Below are positions 20,100 to 31,099 of a stretch of 64,000 bases of DNA, piece by piece. The stretch lies in the NCBI GenBank assembly GCA_047967505.1, contig CM106539.1; one strand, given 5' to 3'. Position numbers and translations under genes: made by a program. Source of the stretch: Dipteris shenzhenensis. Lineage: Eukaryota > Polypodiophyta > Polypodiopsida > Gleicheniales. Position 1 is the first letter of the stretch. The number at the start of each line of letters is the position of its first letter. The notes below the pieces were generated by a model. That model saw only the letters and a list, made by a program, of their open reading frames with translations, had not been told where the DNA came from and made no database searches.

Positions 20100-21090
20100 A
20101 GTCCAACTCTTTCCAACGTAAAAACTTCTAGATGGATTGTCACCAAATGAGAAGCACAAAAGAATCATCCAAGCTACATCCTTCAAGTTGATTGTCAAAC
20201 AGCTATACAAACTAGGAAAGAATCCTATCCTACACCGATGTGTACTCCCAAAGAAAACCTTAGCTATCCTTGAAGAAGCCCATGCTAGTTTGGGAGGGGG
20301 CACATTGCCCCAAAAGCTACTGCTAGTAAGATCATAAGAGCAGGGCTTTGGCGGCCTGGGTTTTTCCAGGACAGTTATTTCCATGTACAACAGTGTGATG
20401 CATGCCAACGTGGAGGCCTCAAACCAACTAAACAAGAATTCCTACCTTCGAAGCCCTTCAGCGTCAGTCCCACCTTTCTACCATTGGGGTTGGGGCTTCA
20501 TGAGTCCCATCAGCCTAGCTAAAAACAAGGGAAACAATACATACGGTGGCCACAGATTATGGTAACAAAATGGGTGAGAGCGTGAGGGTTGATGAAAGAT
20601 CATGGCACATTATTCAAACTTTGATAACACAATTACAAATCATCTAGAAGAAATCTGCTCCCTATTATCCCTAGGACAATGCAGTAACACAACCATATGT
20701 AGCAAGCATATTAGCTATGCCTCTGTGTCTAGGAGTTTAGGATGTGTTGCTTCCAGTTGCTATGTTTGCATATGGGACAGCATACAAGGCCAGCACTGGT
20801 ATTCTCCTTTCCAGTCGGTGTATGACCTTGAAGCCATTATGCCTTGCAAATTTCACATGGGAGCTACCAGGGTGATGAAGGAGGTTAGACAAACAACTTG
20901 GATGACTCTCTAATTGAATGGTTGAGGGACTTAGAAGAACTGAAAGAGAGGCAGCTTTGCCCAGCAAGTGTGGCAAGATAGGCAGAAAGCTTGGCATGAC
21001 GGAAACTTGAGATGGCATAGTTCAAGGTTGGTGATTTGGCTCTATTATATTCGAGGTAGTTCCTGAAGCACAAACCAACACTCAAGACAT
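20100..21090 (+). pseudogene. Gypsy integrase remnant hosting Copia D
   Basis: Ty3/Gypsy integrase, plus strand, with many stops and shifts. The zinc-binding N-terminus reads KQLYKLGKNPILHRCVLPKK and LEEAHASLGGG, then C-D-A-C-Q-R near 20405. Later parts read VTKWVRA, DHGTLFKL and, near 20820-20850, VYDLEAIMP. The end resembles the Gypsy post-core region: SLIEWLRDLEELKERQLCP and FKVGDLALLYY, to about 21060. It starts flush with the LTR of D at 20100, so D probably inserted here. The rest of this Gypsy element was not located on the far side of D. Confidence 0.78.
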
Positions 21091-21507
21091 CATTCCAATT
21101 TGTTTTTGCTTCAAAGAAAGCAATCAGTTATAGAATAATGAGCAAAACCGTTTCCTAACTCAACCTTAAACAATACTACCATGGGCTCGGACCCGCAAAG
21201 AAATTATGAGCCTCAATTAATTAAGGCTTTTCCAGAAGGCTGGCAAGAGTTTTCTGTGCAGCAAAAACAAAGGCGAGTGGCCTGACCACTGGCATTTTGC
21301 TCTTGTGGCCAAAAGTTCGAGCATGCCACACATAATTCCAACATCCGTTACAATGATGGGTACCATGCCATGACAACATTTTCTTTTAACTTTTGAATAG
21401 GACTCCTGCCTTTTTGTATGTACAGCAAATAACACAACACTAAACTTTGAAATTATGTGGGCTGAAACAATGACCAAGAAATAACTAACTGCTCTTGCAG
21501 AAGAGTC
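21091..21507 (-). other. 3' region of the DUF7642 gene
   Basis: No coding family seen. It should contain the 3' untranslated region of the DUF7642 gene and a boundary with Gypsy debris ending near 21090. No single convincing polyadenylation signal stood out. Confidence 0.45.
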
Positions 21508-21591
21508 TCAAACTTGATTCTCAATCTCTGATACATTCGGGCGCGTTACAAACATCTGTGACTGCTGACCCTCCAGCATTGTTTGAATTCT
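21508..21591 (-). CDS. DUF7642 gene: last coding exon
   Basis: 84 bp from CTTGCAG/AGAATT to a TGA at 21510-21508. Reads RIQTMLEGQQSQMFVTRPNV, then SEIENQV and stop. It completes the C-terminal helix begun in the preceding exon. Confidence 0.83.
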   Translation of the reverse strand, partial: RIQTMLEGQQSQMFVTRPNVSEIENQV

Positions 21592-24500
21592 CTGCAAGGA
21601 GAAATGAATCAACATTAAATCCCACTTCAACACACACTAGTATCGTCAAATTGGATGCTTAAGGATGCATTTTTTTTGTTAGGAAAATGATACTGTGTAC
21701 CTTCACTGAATTTCCAAGATCATCAAGCTTCCTTAACAATCTTTCTGTAGAGAGAGAGGTGTAAGATTCAGGTGCACTCCCCATATGTGAGGAAAATACC
21801 TAGTTAAAACATAGATTAGGAAACTCATAAGAGTTAGATCCTCAACAATAAATGCATAAGCACAAAGGCATTAATGTTCTTGTTGTTAACTGTTCATAGC
21901 AATAACAGGACATTCCCTTACTCAACCTTTGGAATTTCAACTTATGTTGGAAGGGAGGCAAATGGTAGCTTTCATATAAGAGATGGAAATAATAATGATG
22001 CTTTCTGAAAAGCTTAAAAAACAAGAAGCACCCACCCACTGCATCCCACCTACTACACCCACTTGCACCCATCCCCACACCCACACAGAAACCGCATCCC
22101 CACACTCACCCACGCGTTGACACCCATGGACTCTATTGCAAATGAACTTGTTTGGATCCTATCTGAACATTTACAAATGGTCAATTTGCTCCAACCACGA
22201 CCTGCTCCCTGCAATAAAGAAAAGCTTAGACTGATCATTGTTACTAGCCACTAGTGTAAGATAGTCACTGCTATAGAGTATATCTTTAATTTGGTCATTT
22301 GCTATGTTGTTATCAGGCACTAGTTGCTACTTACTAGCTACTAGCAACTAGTTATGGATTCATCAATGATGTTTTATCATTGCTGACTCTGTTCATAAGT
22401 CTTTGAGCTTTTAGATTGTCCTTGTTGACAGCTCTTTAACTCATTATTCATAATACCAATTTTATATAACCATGATTTAAAACAAATTTTAAAGTTTTAG
22501 AAGTGTTATTGATATGTTTGATTTCATATAATGCGTAATAAGTGTATATTTTGACACAAGAAATTCCGGAACATTTGGATCTTGTCCCAAATGTTTGCAC
22601 ATGTATATCAAACACTGTCATTTGAAAGTGCCTGGAAAAAATCTCACTCAGATACACACACAATCGCACATCAATGTATGGAAGTGCGCCTGTGTCCATC
22701 CATCCGTCTGTTTCACGGGCACCTACAACCCACAAGCTTCCTGGGGCAGCCAAACTGCAGGCGCACCTGCAAGACAGCAGCAGTCCATGCAGACAGTCCA
22801 CATAGGATAGCTATACAAGCAGTCCAGGTGGGACTGCAACAGTTGGCCTTCACCTGTAGTTGTACTCATTGCAAGCCTTTGGCATAAATTGAATTAATTA
22901 GAAATGCTCTAAGGGGGGCGAGTTACAAACAATTTGAGCTATCACACACTACCTTACATGTGCATATGGATTCTCTGGCACTATTAGGTTAGTCTTTCAC
23001 AGTTCTGCACTCAGTCAGTCAGGCTTGTGAAACAAGATCATGTCTGTAACATTGGTATCAGAGTTTCAACATCGTTCTGCCTTGATATTGTGAGTAGCAA
23101 TGAGGTTCTGAAGTGTCACTGAGAGTGTCTGCTACCACAGGCAGTCTCTTCACAACCTTGGCCTACTTCAGACTCAGTGGACGAGTTAGCAGATCCACTG
23201 GGACCTGAAAGCCGACGATGTTGACTTTAACGCACCTCTCCCAAGCAAGCATTGGTTTCACCACCCTTGGAGGTATATCATGGTGGTATCGGAAGTCATG
23301 GCTTCCTGCAGCTCCAAATGGTGACCTGGACCTTCAGCCTGGGGTGACAACAATTTTCAGGTCTATGTCAGGGAGGTAAGCTAGAGGCCTGATCCTTTTT
23401 TCATCTAACTGATGTGCAAAATCTTTGTCAAGTATGTACCAGCAGTGGTTCGTATGTATGGGGACATAACCAAGAAGGTCGATTCCCTGAATACCTACAT
23501 CTCACGGTTCTCCTTAGAGGGAAACTCTCAAATATTTGTTGCTTGGTTAAAACTTTTTTCTACCGTCAGCCAATGGTTCATGCAAGCTTACTTGCTAAAA
23601 TGACAACCTAGGAAGGAGAGCAAAGCTTCCTAGACCTCTAGGTACTACTTAAGGTATCTCTAGGTACCATCTCTAGGTACTACCTACCGTATCCCATACC
23701 ATCACAGACCATACACCGATTTGTTACCTAGCTTGGACCATCTTTGTGGCACCGGGTGGTGTTCAAACTTGACCTTTCTTCAATGCCAAAAGCCATATTC
23801 CAAGAGTGCTCAAACAATTAACACGCCAGTTAGATAGATAATCTTTTATAAGATGTCCCTAAATTTTAGAATGTACACATTTCCATTAAAAGAAAACTAT
23901 CCATTTTGGATTGAAGGGCAATCTTGTATTGATCTATCTAAATTCCTCTTAGATTTCAACAAGAGCCATCAATCCTTCTGCAAATCAATAGCAAGCATGA
24001 ACAAGGGGATTCTTTGCAATGGCAATGCAGCTCAGTGATCATTGAAAATGGGAGTTTCCAATTCTCACCGGAGCTTCTAATAGGTAAAATAACTAGTTAT
24101 CTCATAGAAATGCCCTTCGGTACGTGAAATACATCTGAGAGCAACACACTGAAGTGAAGGAACTCCAAAATGCTCTCTCTCTCTCTCTCTCTCTCTCTCA
24201 CCTGCTGCTGTACTGCTGATCTGTTGCAGACCTTCCGGACCGGTTATGCCTGCTGTACCTGCTGCTCCAGTAACCGTAGCACCTGCAATACCCTTTATAC
24301 CTGCTGTACCTGTGTGCCGCCATGCCCCCGTCATTTGAGCATACCCATGGGCCTCTTGACTGGACTACATGCAGCCCCCCACTCTGTTTTTTAACACGGA
24401 TGTCTATGCTTGCTGAAGTGGCAACCAATCTGCTGCCCACATGGCAGCCCTAAACATACCCTCTTTATCCCATCTTACACTGTGTCATCCTCACCCATGT

Positions 24501-27500
24501 CACTCACATTAGGGTAGGTTTGGATTTTAAAATAGATGTCTATTGTAGGGCATTTTGGTTGTGTAGTCTCATGAATTCTCTCTTTACGCTACACCTTCTT
24601 CTTAAGGTCCTTCCTTTTCACAATCATCCTCCTTTGGAGATCCTAGCATTCCTTTGCCTTTGGCTTTGACTGGGGGTTGAATGCCTTGCCAGTGTCAAAT
24701 ATTGTCATACATCTTCATCCGTATTTTTTCCTTAAGCGTCGTGTGTCTGATCTCCTTCAATGCGATCAGGATGCCCACTGGCAAAGACAAAGCCTTGGTA
24801 TGTGCAGGGTAGTATGCTTAGAACAAGCTTTTCCAAGGTCTTAGAATCAAGGTGCTCACTGACTGAGGCCAAATAATCCCTCAAAGCCTTGATCTTCATC
24901 AAAAACTCCTCTGCCTCTTCCCCGCCTCCCATCTTCAGGGAGTAAATTGGTTCTGGAGGTTCAGGCTCCTCGTTAAATTACATGTCCCATAACGTTGTTT
25001 GAGAAGAACCAATGATTCATGTGCACTAGAAGTGATCGAGATCAAGGAATGATGTTATCCTTGGTTATTTGTATAAGTATGGCATATGTGTCTGCATTCT
25101 TCTCTTCCCATCTTCAAGTGCGCTGGAGCCGGAGGTATAGCTGTGCTAGGTGTCCCCATTGCCTGGGCTTAACATTGTTTCCAACCATTAATGTCCAAAA
25201 TCTTCAAGATGTCAAGACCTTTCACAAAGGGAGGTTAGGTCCATCAACTTTTAGCTCCCCAAAGTTGGGGATGGGAAGGTGCCATCTCAGGGTCCTTAGC
25301 TTACTGAAATAGATGAACAGAACTAACTACTGTGCAAAAAGCAGCAACTGAAAGAACCTCTTCCTGTCCAAAAGACTGTGTATACCTCGAGGAGAGGTTG
25401 CAAGGGGTTGCTGCCCACCTTGATGCAGTTGGTCTTCTTGGACAGCAACCACAGACCCAACTAGGGTACAAGTGGTGGCCTGCCTTGAGAGTGACACTTG
25501 GAGTCGAGGCGACTACTCTTAGCTTCTTGTAGACTCCTTTCTCAGGACCTTTCTGTAACAAGCTTGGCTTTCATACAGGGTGAGAGATTCACCATGCACA
25601 TATGCATAAAAGCAGAAGCAAATAACTCACGGCTTCTATACATGAAGATGAAGATGAACAAAGAACATCTCACATAGCTGCTGCCTCAAACAGGCTGAAG
25701 AACAGCAAATGTCTTGACGTTCTAAGCCTATGGTTGGGAGGTGAAGTCACTAGCTCCCTCTGATATGGTCTTGGTTGCTTTATTAGTTTCAGGCACATTC
25801 AAAAGGAACGGACCAGGGACCAGGTTAAATAACCAATCGGTTTGTTGTTGGTTGCTTTCTTGCACGACACTGCACTGGGAAGTTTAAGATGATGCGTTTA
25901 CATAGTCAGGCTTTTTTTCGAAGCTAAGGCCGAAGGGATCATAAAAAACGATCCACTAGCTGAAGACAATTGACTATTGTAACTCTCCAGCACAACACAA
26001 ACATCACACAGTAAAAGACGTCCAAGGCAACCATAGGCGCATCAGGGACATCGCCCTACTCTTACGATGATTTGTGAACAACAGAGATGAAGGCCCAGAT
26101 TCCACATGTGACTTGCAAGCCTACACATGAGCACAAGTTACTAGATTGAGGTGTGTGACAAACAAACTTGCCTTAGCAATGCTTCAAGCATCAGCGTGGC
26201 CAAATGCCAGTAAGTAGCAGCCACCAGGCTGGATTTACTGACTGAGGATATAGAAGCCTGGAGGTACGGGACCTGCATTCAAAATCTAATTGCAATATAT
26301 GAGGTAACAATGAGGGCGAAAACCAGGAAAAAAAAGGATAATCGTTCAAAATGACAGCAACACAGTTGCAAATATTGAACCTCACTTTAGAACCCTTGAA
26401 GTTTAGGAGCACATAGAAGGAAAGCGATAGCTAAGAAAAGCTTCTAACCACTTCAAACTGTATGAGGAAATTGTAAAATTAACTAGCCTTTACCATGGCA
26501 AACTGTCTCCAAAAATGCACTTAAAACAATAACATCACTCCAGATATTTCCAAAGAACCAAAAACTACATTTACACTGAATTATCTGATGCAGCAATACT
26601 GAAGAACAATCAGGCAAAAGCATGAAGCTTACTTGCCAAGGTGTGTCTGTCATGACCCTTGGTACAAGAGGTGACCGTGCAAGGCTGCCACTCTCAGAAT
26701 TGAGCCTTGGTAGACCAAGTATGACTGTGCCTTCATGCTTTGGGCTACTCATTGACAAAGATCCATACTGCTTAGATGTTGTAGCTGCAGTGAGCACCAC
26801 CTGCATAAAGGAGAGTTTGACACAAGCGGGTCAGCATGAATTAAATAGATAGAAGTTACAGGGAATTAATTATTTATATTCACTGTATAGGGCTTGCTTT
26901 CAGGTTCTCTTTAGAACAGAGAGAGCAGGGGCAAGTATTAAGTACTGCCAGATAAAAGAGTGGATATGCTTGTCACATGCAGCATACAACAGATGCACAA
27001 AAGCTTCTCCGCAAAACAAGCACATAGAAATCAACTAACCTTTCTGAACTGTCTTGGATTAGTAATGCCACAGATATGAATATTGTATGCTGCTAATGGT
27101 CTACCTTGGCCAAGGGTCTCAATTCTTATAGAATGCAAACCAAAAAGAGATTGCAAGCAACCTGTGGTCAAGAAATAAAGAGATGGCCACATGAAAAGCA
27201 TCTAGAAAACAAAATTGAAACTGGGCCCAATGATGCACGCAGATAATTAACTGCAGATACCTTGTTCAACAACTATATCTGTGATCAGTGCTAAAAAGAT
27301 GCACTTCTCCATTTTAGAAACCCCCAACCATGGTAAAAAGAACGGCCTTGTTACCTGCCCAATCCAGTAAGAAGGCTTGTTGTAGTGACCTGCGAATGAT
27401 GTCAGAAGAGGGGGGGGGGGGGGGGGGGGAGATGGAAGAGGGATTTAAAGAAATTGATACAGACACTTGTTCAAGTAAAGTGAATTGCGACATCCTGCAA

Positions 27501-27862
27501 CGGCAGCAGCAAAACATCTGTGCACTCAGAACTATGTCCATTCAACTCACCTTGTAGACTATTGCATCAGAGGTCACATACAGCTTGCGAGATCGAAAAT
27601 CCTGATGCATTATGTATCTTCTTACGGGTGTATACAGCAGCAAAATGATTCCCACTCCCCAAGCCAGGATCAAAAGCAGAGAAATAAGAATCCACTGTAC
27701 GGTTTCGTAGTTCAGAAATTCTCTCTCCAAATCTTCAAATGTTGCCCTGTACAAGACTTTTCCACCCCCGATACTTTCTTCATACTCTGGCTGAGCCACC
27801 GGATCTGTAAGGAGCTGGGCTTCCATGTAGTCTGCATCAGATAGTCCATCAACGGATTCCAT
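21508..27862 (-). CDS. DUF7642-type membrane protein, seven spliced segments
   Basis: Host gene, minus strand. Coding segments: 27862-27551, 27354-27261, 27161-27040, 26800-26633, 21799-21701 and 21591-21508, all with GT-AG borders and matching phases, giving about 292 residues. An upstream non-coding exon is implied because an acceptor (TTTTTTGTTCAG) precedes the ATG by 14 bases. Residues about 48-75 form a hydrophobic helix with a small second part (WILISLLLILAWGVGIILLL), followed by RRYIMHQDFRSRKLYVTSDA, VTRPFFLPWLGVSKMEK, GCLQSLFGLHSIRIETLGQG and ICGITNPRQFRK, the core of the plant DUF7642 family, which recalls PH-like bacterial/plant membrane domains. The C-terminus has a short helix (LLRKLDDLGNSVKRIQTM). 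The molecular function is unknown. The 4.8-kb intron between 26633 and 21799 contains transposon debris. Confidence 0.88.
21701..21799 (-). CDS. DUF7642 gene: fifth coding exon
   Basis: 99 bp from ACTAG/GTATTT to AAG/GTACAC, 33 codons, phase 0 on both sides. Reads SSHMGSAPESYTSLSTERLL, then RKLDDLGNSVK. It is separated from the previous exon by 4833 bp. Confidence 0.82.
22239..23066 (+). mobile_element. Candidate LTR and primer-binding site inside the large intron
   Basis: TGGTATCAGAGT at 23053-23064 matches the tRNA-Met primer-binding site on the plus strand. Immediately before it the sequence ends GTAACA (23051). An inverted partner TGTTAC occurs at 22239, so an LTR of about 810 bp is possible. 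No second copy or Gag was found downstream, so this is a fragment at best, and the left edge is a guess. Confidence 0.33.
23067..24719. other. Intron sequence without recognisable coding
   Basis: Contains an imperfect TCTAGGTAC(T/C) repeat near 23625-23690, a CT microsatellite (24173-24199) and a CTGCTGTACCTGCTGC-type short repeat (24205-24320). The latter recalls retrotransposon leader repeats elsewhere in the window. Short frames here match no family I recognise. Confidence 0.5.
24173..24199. repeat. (CT)n microsatellite
   Basis: Thirteen or so CT units in the large intron of the DUF7642 gene. Confidence 0.95.
24720..24990 (-). pseudogene. Copia Gag (UBN2-like) remnant in the intron
   Basis: A 66-residue minus frame (24932-24732), extended upstream to about 24990, reads PPEPIYSLKMGGGEEAEEFL, MKIKALRDYLASVSEHLDSK and LVLSILPCTYQGFVFA, matching the central UBN2 Gag pattern (a mid-Gag helix pair, then L-x-x-L-P-x-x-Y-x-x-F). 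A stop follows soon after. Regions 25000-25560 on the same strand show no clear continuation. It lies on the same strand as the host gene, within its fifth intron. Confidence 0.6.
26633..26800 (-). CDS. DUF7642 gene: fourth coding exon
   Basis: 168 bp from ATGCAG/GTGGTG to CAA/GTAAGC, 56 codons. It begins VVLTAATTSKQYGSLS and continues as a Ser-rich variable segment (SPKHEGTVILGLPRLNSESG). Confidence 0.82.
27040..27161 (-). CDS. DUF7642 gene: third coding exon
   Basis: 122 bp from ACCACAG/GTTGC to AAAG/GTTAGT. Two bases complete the split Gly codon, then CLQSLFGLHSIRIETLGQG and AAYNIHICGITNPRQFRK, the most diagnostic part of the family. Confidence 0.9.
27261..27354 (-). CDS. DUF7642 gene: second coding exon
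   Basis: 94 bp, from GGGCAG/GTAACA to CAAG/GTATCT, 31 codons plus one base. It reads VTRPFFLPWLGVSKMEKC and LALITDIVVEQ, conserved in the family. It is too short to stand out as an open frame and was found by splice phase and family pattern. Confidence 0.87.
27410..27429. repeat. Run of 20 G in a short intron
   Basis: Twenty consecutive G on the plus strand, therefore C in the transcript, in the 196-bp intron between coding exons 1 and 2 of the DUF7642 gene. Confidence 0.9.
27551..27862 (-). CDS. DUF7642 gene: first coding exon
   Basis: ATG at 27862, 104 codons, ending in phase 0 at AAG/GTGAGT. Acidic N-terminus (MESVDGLSDADYMEAQLL), then the membrane helix. The exon itself begins at 27876 after an AG acceptor. 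The ATG was chosen because it is the first in the exon and the frame upstream runs into intron-like sequence. Confidence 0.88.
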
Positions 27863-27876
27863 GACATGCAGCTTGC

Positions 27877-28401
27877 CTGAACAAAAAATGCATCTTAAAA
27901 AGCCATAACCAGAGTGACTGACACAAAATAGGGGTACAGATTGAACAAACAGAAAGACTGCTTGTGACAAGTTCCTTTGCCTTCCAACCACGTGCACCTT
28001 CTCCAGTCTTAGCATAGGTTCGCAGGTCAATTTATCCTAGGCATGCAATTACCTTACAGATAAGTATGAAATGAGCTCCACAAAGGTGTGCACAAACCCC
28101 TGTACCTCTTCATATAACTACCAAAAATTTATCTTGTTTTAAAAATTACGGGAAAACAAAGTTCAAATACCTTTAATCAATAAGCATGAGAGAGAGAGAG
28201 AGATTATGATGATAATCATCGTATTAACATACGAACAGAGCCTATAGGACCAATACATAGCAGTACAAAGATACCAAAACCTACTATGAGCACAACCCAA
28301 GTGGTTGCTGGTGTGTGTGATGCCATGAAGTTGCTCAAGGAGCTTTACTCCAGTCACCATGACTAGGGAGATGTATGTGCCCATAGCATTTGTGTGTCCA
28401 T

Positions 28402-28438
<37 letters not shown>

Positions 28439-29160
28439 GTTAAAAATGGTGACTTTTGATTAAGAAAGAATACCCAAGTTGTCCTCCAGGGCGCTTCCCA
28501 GCATTCTCGGCTCACGGTCTAAACGCCTGAAAGCCAGGCCTTAGAAAAGAGTTAATGAGCTCACGTCCTACAAGACTCCCCCCGATCTTGCTACCATAAA
28601 TTTATTAAATAGGCGCGGGAATAACCGACCCAATCAGAAGTATGCTTGATATTTGAAGACGAGCAAAACATCTCGGACGCAGGTTGAAATTCAAACAAAG
28701 CAACCCTCAGCAAGGACAACATATGGCACAGATGTCTTCTGCGATTGCCCAAATCCATTTCGTCATCATTGAAAGAGTCTGATAATTACCAATCAGTGCA
28801 ACACTCCAGTTTCAAAACGTCAAGCGCGATGCTTTATTTTTCCTCTTGAAATTTTTCAAGAAGCTCTCAAGACTCACAAAAAGGCCTTAAAACAACAGGT
28901 GATCGCTGCGACCCCGATTATCGACCAATAGAGCAGACACATATAATGCGTTGCGCTGAAAGTGGCGGCAATGACTCTACGAACCAAAGGGAACGGTCGG
29001 TGAATCTTTGAGATACGAATCTGCCAAGATTCTTCGTAGATTGACACATTACCTAAAATCTCAAGTTCAGCATCCAAATTCGTATAGGCACCAAATAGCG
29101 AGAAAAACTCCCTTATTAATTAATTTGTGGGGGGCAGCGATGCTCGATTAATGTGACTAA
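27877..29160 (-). other. Upstream region of the DUF7642 gene
   Basis: Expected to hold a 5' non-coding exon, an intron and the promoter. Two GA microsatellites occur (28188-28202 and 28405-28432). A TATA-like CTATTTAATAAAT lies near 28602-28614 on the minus strand and a possible donor (CTTG/GGTATTC) near 28473, which would make a leader exon of roughly 100 bp. The 67-residue frame at 29077-28874 has a hydrophobic end but matches no family. These are inferences from short signals. Confidence 0.35.
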
Positions 29161-29440
29161 GGGAATCGCCCAAAATTACAGCAGTTATATGAAGATTATT
29201 TTTAGTTTGGCCAGGAATGCATAGCCAAAGATATTGCTACTGCCATAGAATGGCTACGAGGTCAGGAGGCCCGAGATCGGATATGGTCAGAAATCGTGTG
29301 CTTCATATGTATCTCCAGTTAAAGATTGGAGGTCGACTCAATGCAGACCCAATTGAATCTAACTCTATGGAAAGGATGGATTTCGCACATGTGTATGTCC
29401 TCATTACAAGTGCATCTACCAATAACATCAATTCAAAGAA

Positions 29441-29600
29441 ATGGTACTCCAAGCAACTCTATGTAACTACCTCACCTATCTAGACTTGTCTTGGAATTCT
29501 CTTACAGGGACTCTTCCCAGGCCCCTTGCCAGCCTCAAGCAACTCATCGTCATACGCTTTCAACAAAATTATTTTGAGGAACGCCGATATGTTTTCGACC
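29441..29600 (+). pseudogene. Leucine-rich-repeat fragment
   Basis: One plus frame contains LTYLDLSWNSLTGTLPRPLA followed by SLKQLIVIRFQQNYFE, a clear plant-type LRR unit (L-x-x-L-D-L-S-x-N-x-L-T-G-x-L-P) and the start of a second. The frame is short (71 residues), with no kinase domain, signal peptide or further repeats nearby. This looks like a fragment of a receptor-like protein or kinase gene, either a pseudogene or one exon whose partners I cannot place. Confidence 0.55.
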
Positions 29601-31090
29601 TCCTTGTCAGAGGAAACTTAGGCAGATGCTATACAACAGCAAACACCATCGGTTGAGGGTGTTGGTAGGTTATCTGTTGATGAAAATGAGAAGGCTCGTA
29701 AATGACGACGATGCATTAAACATAGAGGACATCAAGCCTATTGTGGACGACTATTTTTGGAGATCTGAGGTGAACATGCTGCACGAACTAAGGAGGGGCT
29801 TTGACTTAAATCCCTTGGATTGGGCAACAATTGCGAGGATGAGGACAAATCAAGGGAAAGTTTTCACAATCAGAGAAGATCATATCTAAAAGACTAAACG
29901 TCTTCTACTAATCCTCTGGCCAAGATGCAGTGAGATATTCATCTTTTTCTTCATTTCAATGTAGTAACAGTTAGTCATCTTGCGTAAGCATGCATATATC
30001 CCGCGCAATCCCATTTTCTCATTATGGTATCAATATTGACGTCTCTATGTGAGTTTCCTCTTGCCACCCCTTGCTTTTGTTAAGGCACAAGCCCTCCCCT
30101 TGAGGCATCTCTTCATGTCTTGAAGGTTTCTATGTATGGCCTTGTGATTTTAGCATTGCTTGAGCATGCTTAAATTATGTGCATTGCCTTGAGATTTAGC
30201 ATCACTTAAATTATGTGCATTGCCTTGTGATTTGGCATCGCTTAAGGTACTATGTTGAGATTTTGAGGGAAAGAAAATATATTGAAAAAGAGGAATTTAA
30301 AAAAAACGTGGAGGCTAAGAGATCTCAATCGACATAGTCTTCAAGAGACACGATCTTCTTTGTGTACTTTATCATCAATGCCCATACCTCACCCTTTGAG
30401 CTCGATTAGAGCCTATGATTCTAGGTAACTCTTTCAGTTAGGACATGAGTAGTGCGGCCCTTAGGTAACTAGCCCTTCTAGTAAGCTCCATGGAGCCTTA
30501 CAAGGCCCTTGAGAGCCTTGCTTAGCTCACATCTCATCCCCTGGACTCCTAATCTCAAGTGCACAACCACCAACAATGCCTCTAAATGTGAGCATTTTGT
30601 AGCCCAGCAAACAAGGCTAAGCCCTCCTCCTCGCACGAAACATCTAAATCCAAGTACTTGCAATGAAAGCCCCTCAAAGCCATTACTCCCTCAAGGACTT
30701 CAAGCTTCTATTCATCATTCCATCACCTTGTGTATCACATAAACAAGCAGAATCAACCTAAAGTAGCGCCCCAAAAGTCACTTTATCAAGCCAATCGCAA
30801 CACATGTAGAGCCACATGGGGCTTTAGGAAGTTCGAACCCAAGGTGCCCCCATTCCATCTTGGGTATAGAGCTTCTGCTATGAGCTATTTACCCCATGAA
30901 GGCCCAATCCTCTCGATAAAGGCAGCCTTCACCAATGTGGCATAGTTGGGGTCCATTTGACTTTGCATCCGAGATCAAAGGGACACGGTGTAGGATTCGA
31001 CGATATATCTTCAAGTCTATGTTTTCCTATGCGGATACATATTTGTACTCTAGAAAGAGTCCTTGGGCTCCCTCTAAGAACTCGCTCAGC
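29601..31090. other. No recognisable gene; small tandem repeat at 30142-30246
   Basis: An 87-residue frame (29626-29889) is acidic/basic mixed and unrecognised. A unit CCTTGTGATTTTAGCATTGC and variants is repeated three times (30142, 30190, 30222; 36-48 bp period). The remainder shows no family. Confidence 0.5.
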
Positions 31091-31099
31091 AGACCCACA

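Noticed and set aside
25301-25561. 86-residue minus-strand frame after the intronic Gag remnant
   Set aside because: Cys- and Arg-containing, but without a zinc knuckle pattern or any recognised domain.
26180-26280. Possible extra exon of the DUF7642 gene
   Set aside because: There is a good acceptor (TGAATGCAG/GTCCC) and an open frame with a phase-0 donor candidate. However, the flanking exons already join in phase, the residues do not resemble the family, and nothing requires it.
28874-29077. 67-residue frame upstream of the DUF7642 gene with hydrophobic C-terminus
   Set aside because: No family match and no splice signals linking it convincingly to the coding exons.
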